A stretch of DNA of 7,359 nt, taken from Anaerolineales bacterium UBA1136. Its GTDB lineage: Bacteria; Chloroflexota; Anaerolineae; Anaerolineales; UBA11657. Each line of letters starts with the position of its first letter. Position 1 is the stretch's first letter. The stretch spans positions 1-7,359 of the forward strand of contig DCAJ01000072.1 in the NCBI GenBank assembly GCA_002311455.1. The letters are read 5' to 3'. Shown here piece by piece: positions 6,816-7,359 of the stretch. A model generated the notes under the pieces. The model saw nothing but the letters and a program-made list of their open reading frames with translations. It ran no database searches and was not told the DNA's origin. The position numbers and the translations under genes were made by a program.

Positions 6816-7358
6816 TTAGGGTATCTCCACTGATGGCATTTTCTTGTAACTTGAAACCCAAAGTACTGCCAATAAGATCAGGGTACATATATTCACTATA
6901 CCGACAATCACTCTGAGACGGGACAGGTATGGAATAATCTCAATAGTATGAGCACCTGCTGGAGACTCTAAGCCTATCAACCCAAATGATGTGGCAAACG
7001 TGGCAACCGGTTTGCCATCAATAAGCACACTCAAGAATGGATAATATGCGTAACTTAATTGCAAATAGGCCGGTGTAGACACATTATATTCTATACGTAC
7101 ATACTGAGAATCCATTTGATGATCCCTAATATCCATTACTAACGGTACTCCATCTGTTAAATCTTTTAGCGGCGGTAACCTGTCCATAGCCGGCAAGAAA
7201 TCAGATGTACCTCTAGCATAGTCAATTCCTATCTCGTTAGCTAATCTGGAATAGGGAGTTTCAGTCAACATATAAGCTTGCTCCATCGCCCTAAAATCCG
7301 TGTCTAAATGCACCGCCTCTACTCTGCGACTAGCCAGCATTGCCAAACTTCTATCTGT
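6816..7358 (-). CDS. C-terminal end of a second YfhO/PTPS-related-like membrane protein (5' end outside window)
   Basis: The frame is open to the right edge; a TTG at 7344-7346 is an internal leucine codon, so the visible 180 residues are only the C-terminus. Numbering from that TTG, the outer-domain part includes YSRLANEIGIDYARGTSDFLP (the first residues near 32). It is followed by MDSQYVRIEY, LQLSYAYYPFLSVLIDG, FGLIGLESPAGAHTIEIIPYL and a final membrane helix (about 150-167), with a short basic tail. This is the same terminal module as in the following 800-residue gene: by direct alignment about 41 of 68 residues are identical between the MDSQYV/MESQYV segment and the SRLR/SPLR end. It is therefore a tandem paralogue, probably of similar size and topology. 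The TAA stop (6816-6818) is one base from the next ATG, so the two are surely co-transcribed and probably co-translated. Confidence 0.78.
   Translation of the reverse strand, partial: TDRSLAMLASRRVEAVHLDTDFRAMEQAYMLTETPYSRLANEIGIDYARGTSDFLPAMDRLPPLKDLTDGVPLVMDIRDHQMDSQYVRIEYNVSTPAYLQLSYAYYPFLSVLIDGKPVATFATSFGLIGLESPAGAHTIEIIPYLSRLRVIVGIVNICTLILLAVLWVSSYKKMPSVEIP
6825..6828 (-). promoter_or_regulatory. Shine-Dalgarno GGAG of the 800-residue membrane protein, embedded in the upstream gene
   Basis: GGAG lies in the last codons of the preceding paralogue, ten bases before ATG 6812-6814. It is nineteen bases from the alternative ATG at codon 4, so the first ATG is favoured. Placement inside the upstream gene implies joint translation of the two paralogues. 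Confidence 0.5.
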
Positions 7359-7359
7359 A

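Noticed and set aside
6816..7346. Short stand-alone 176-residue protein starting from TTG at 7344-7346
   Set aside because: The frame continues to the window edge, and the protein matches the C-terminus of the neighbouring 800-residue paralogue, so it is a gene cut by the window edge.

Overview
The window is a densely packed piece of a bacterial chromosome with moderately low G+C (roughly 40-45 % by eye). It shows no RNA genes, insertion sequences, CRISPR array or long non-coding stretch. All three stop codons end genes, so the standard bacterial code applies. The families present suggest an uncultured Chloroflexota-like bacterium: a GT39-type membrane glycosyltransferase, paired FemAB-like transferases of about 360 residues, and large PTPS-related/YfhO-like polytopic proteins. 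That placement is an impression from protein style and is of low confidence.

Layout. On the plus strand, positions 2-877 hold the C-terminal part of a GT-C/GT39-like membrane glycosyltransferase whose start lies off the left edge. Everything else is on the minus strand and converges on it. In transcription order these are: the end of a large membrane protein (7358-6816), a complete 800-residue paralogue of it (6814-4412, one base after the previous stop), a class I SAM-dependent O-methyltransferase (4374-3730), two tandem FemAB-like transferases (3705-2617 and 2620-1535, overlapping by 4 bases), and, after a 94-base gap, a dihydrofolate-reductase-fold/RibD-C-like protein (1440-895).

How the genes may work together. 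The five upstream minus-strand genes have gaps of +1, 37, 24 and -4 bases and look like one operon. Polytopic GT-C-like proteins plus aminoacyl-transferase-like FemAB enzymes suggest a role in the cell envelope, in building or decorating a surface glycan, glycolipid or peptidoglycan-like polymer. The O-methyltransferase could modify a precursor. The substrate cannot be read from the sequence. The DHFR-like gene is probably an unrelated neighbour.

The most striking detail is that the DHFR-like gene has an intact N-terminal reading frame and a well-placed Shine-Dalgarno sequence, but its start codon position reads ACG instead of ATG. It is either a recent start-loss lesion, a sequencing error, or a rare non-canonical start.
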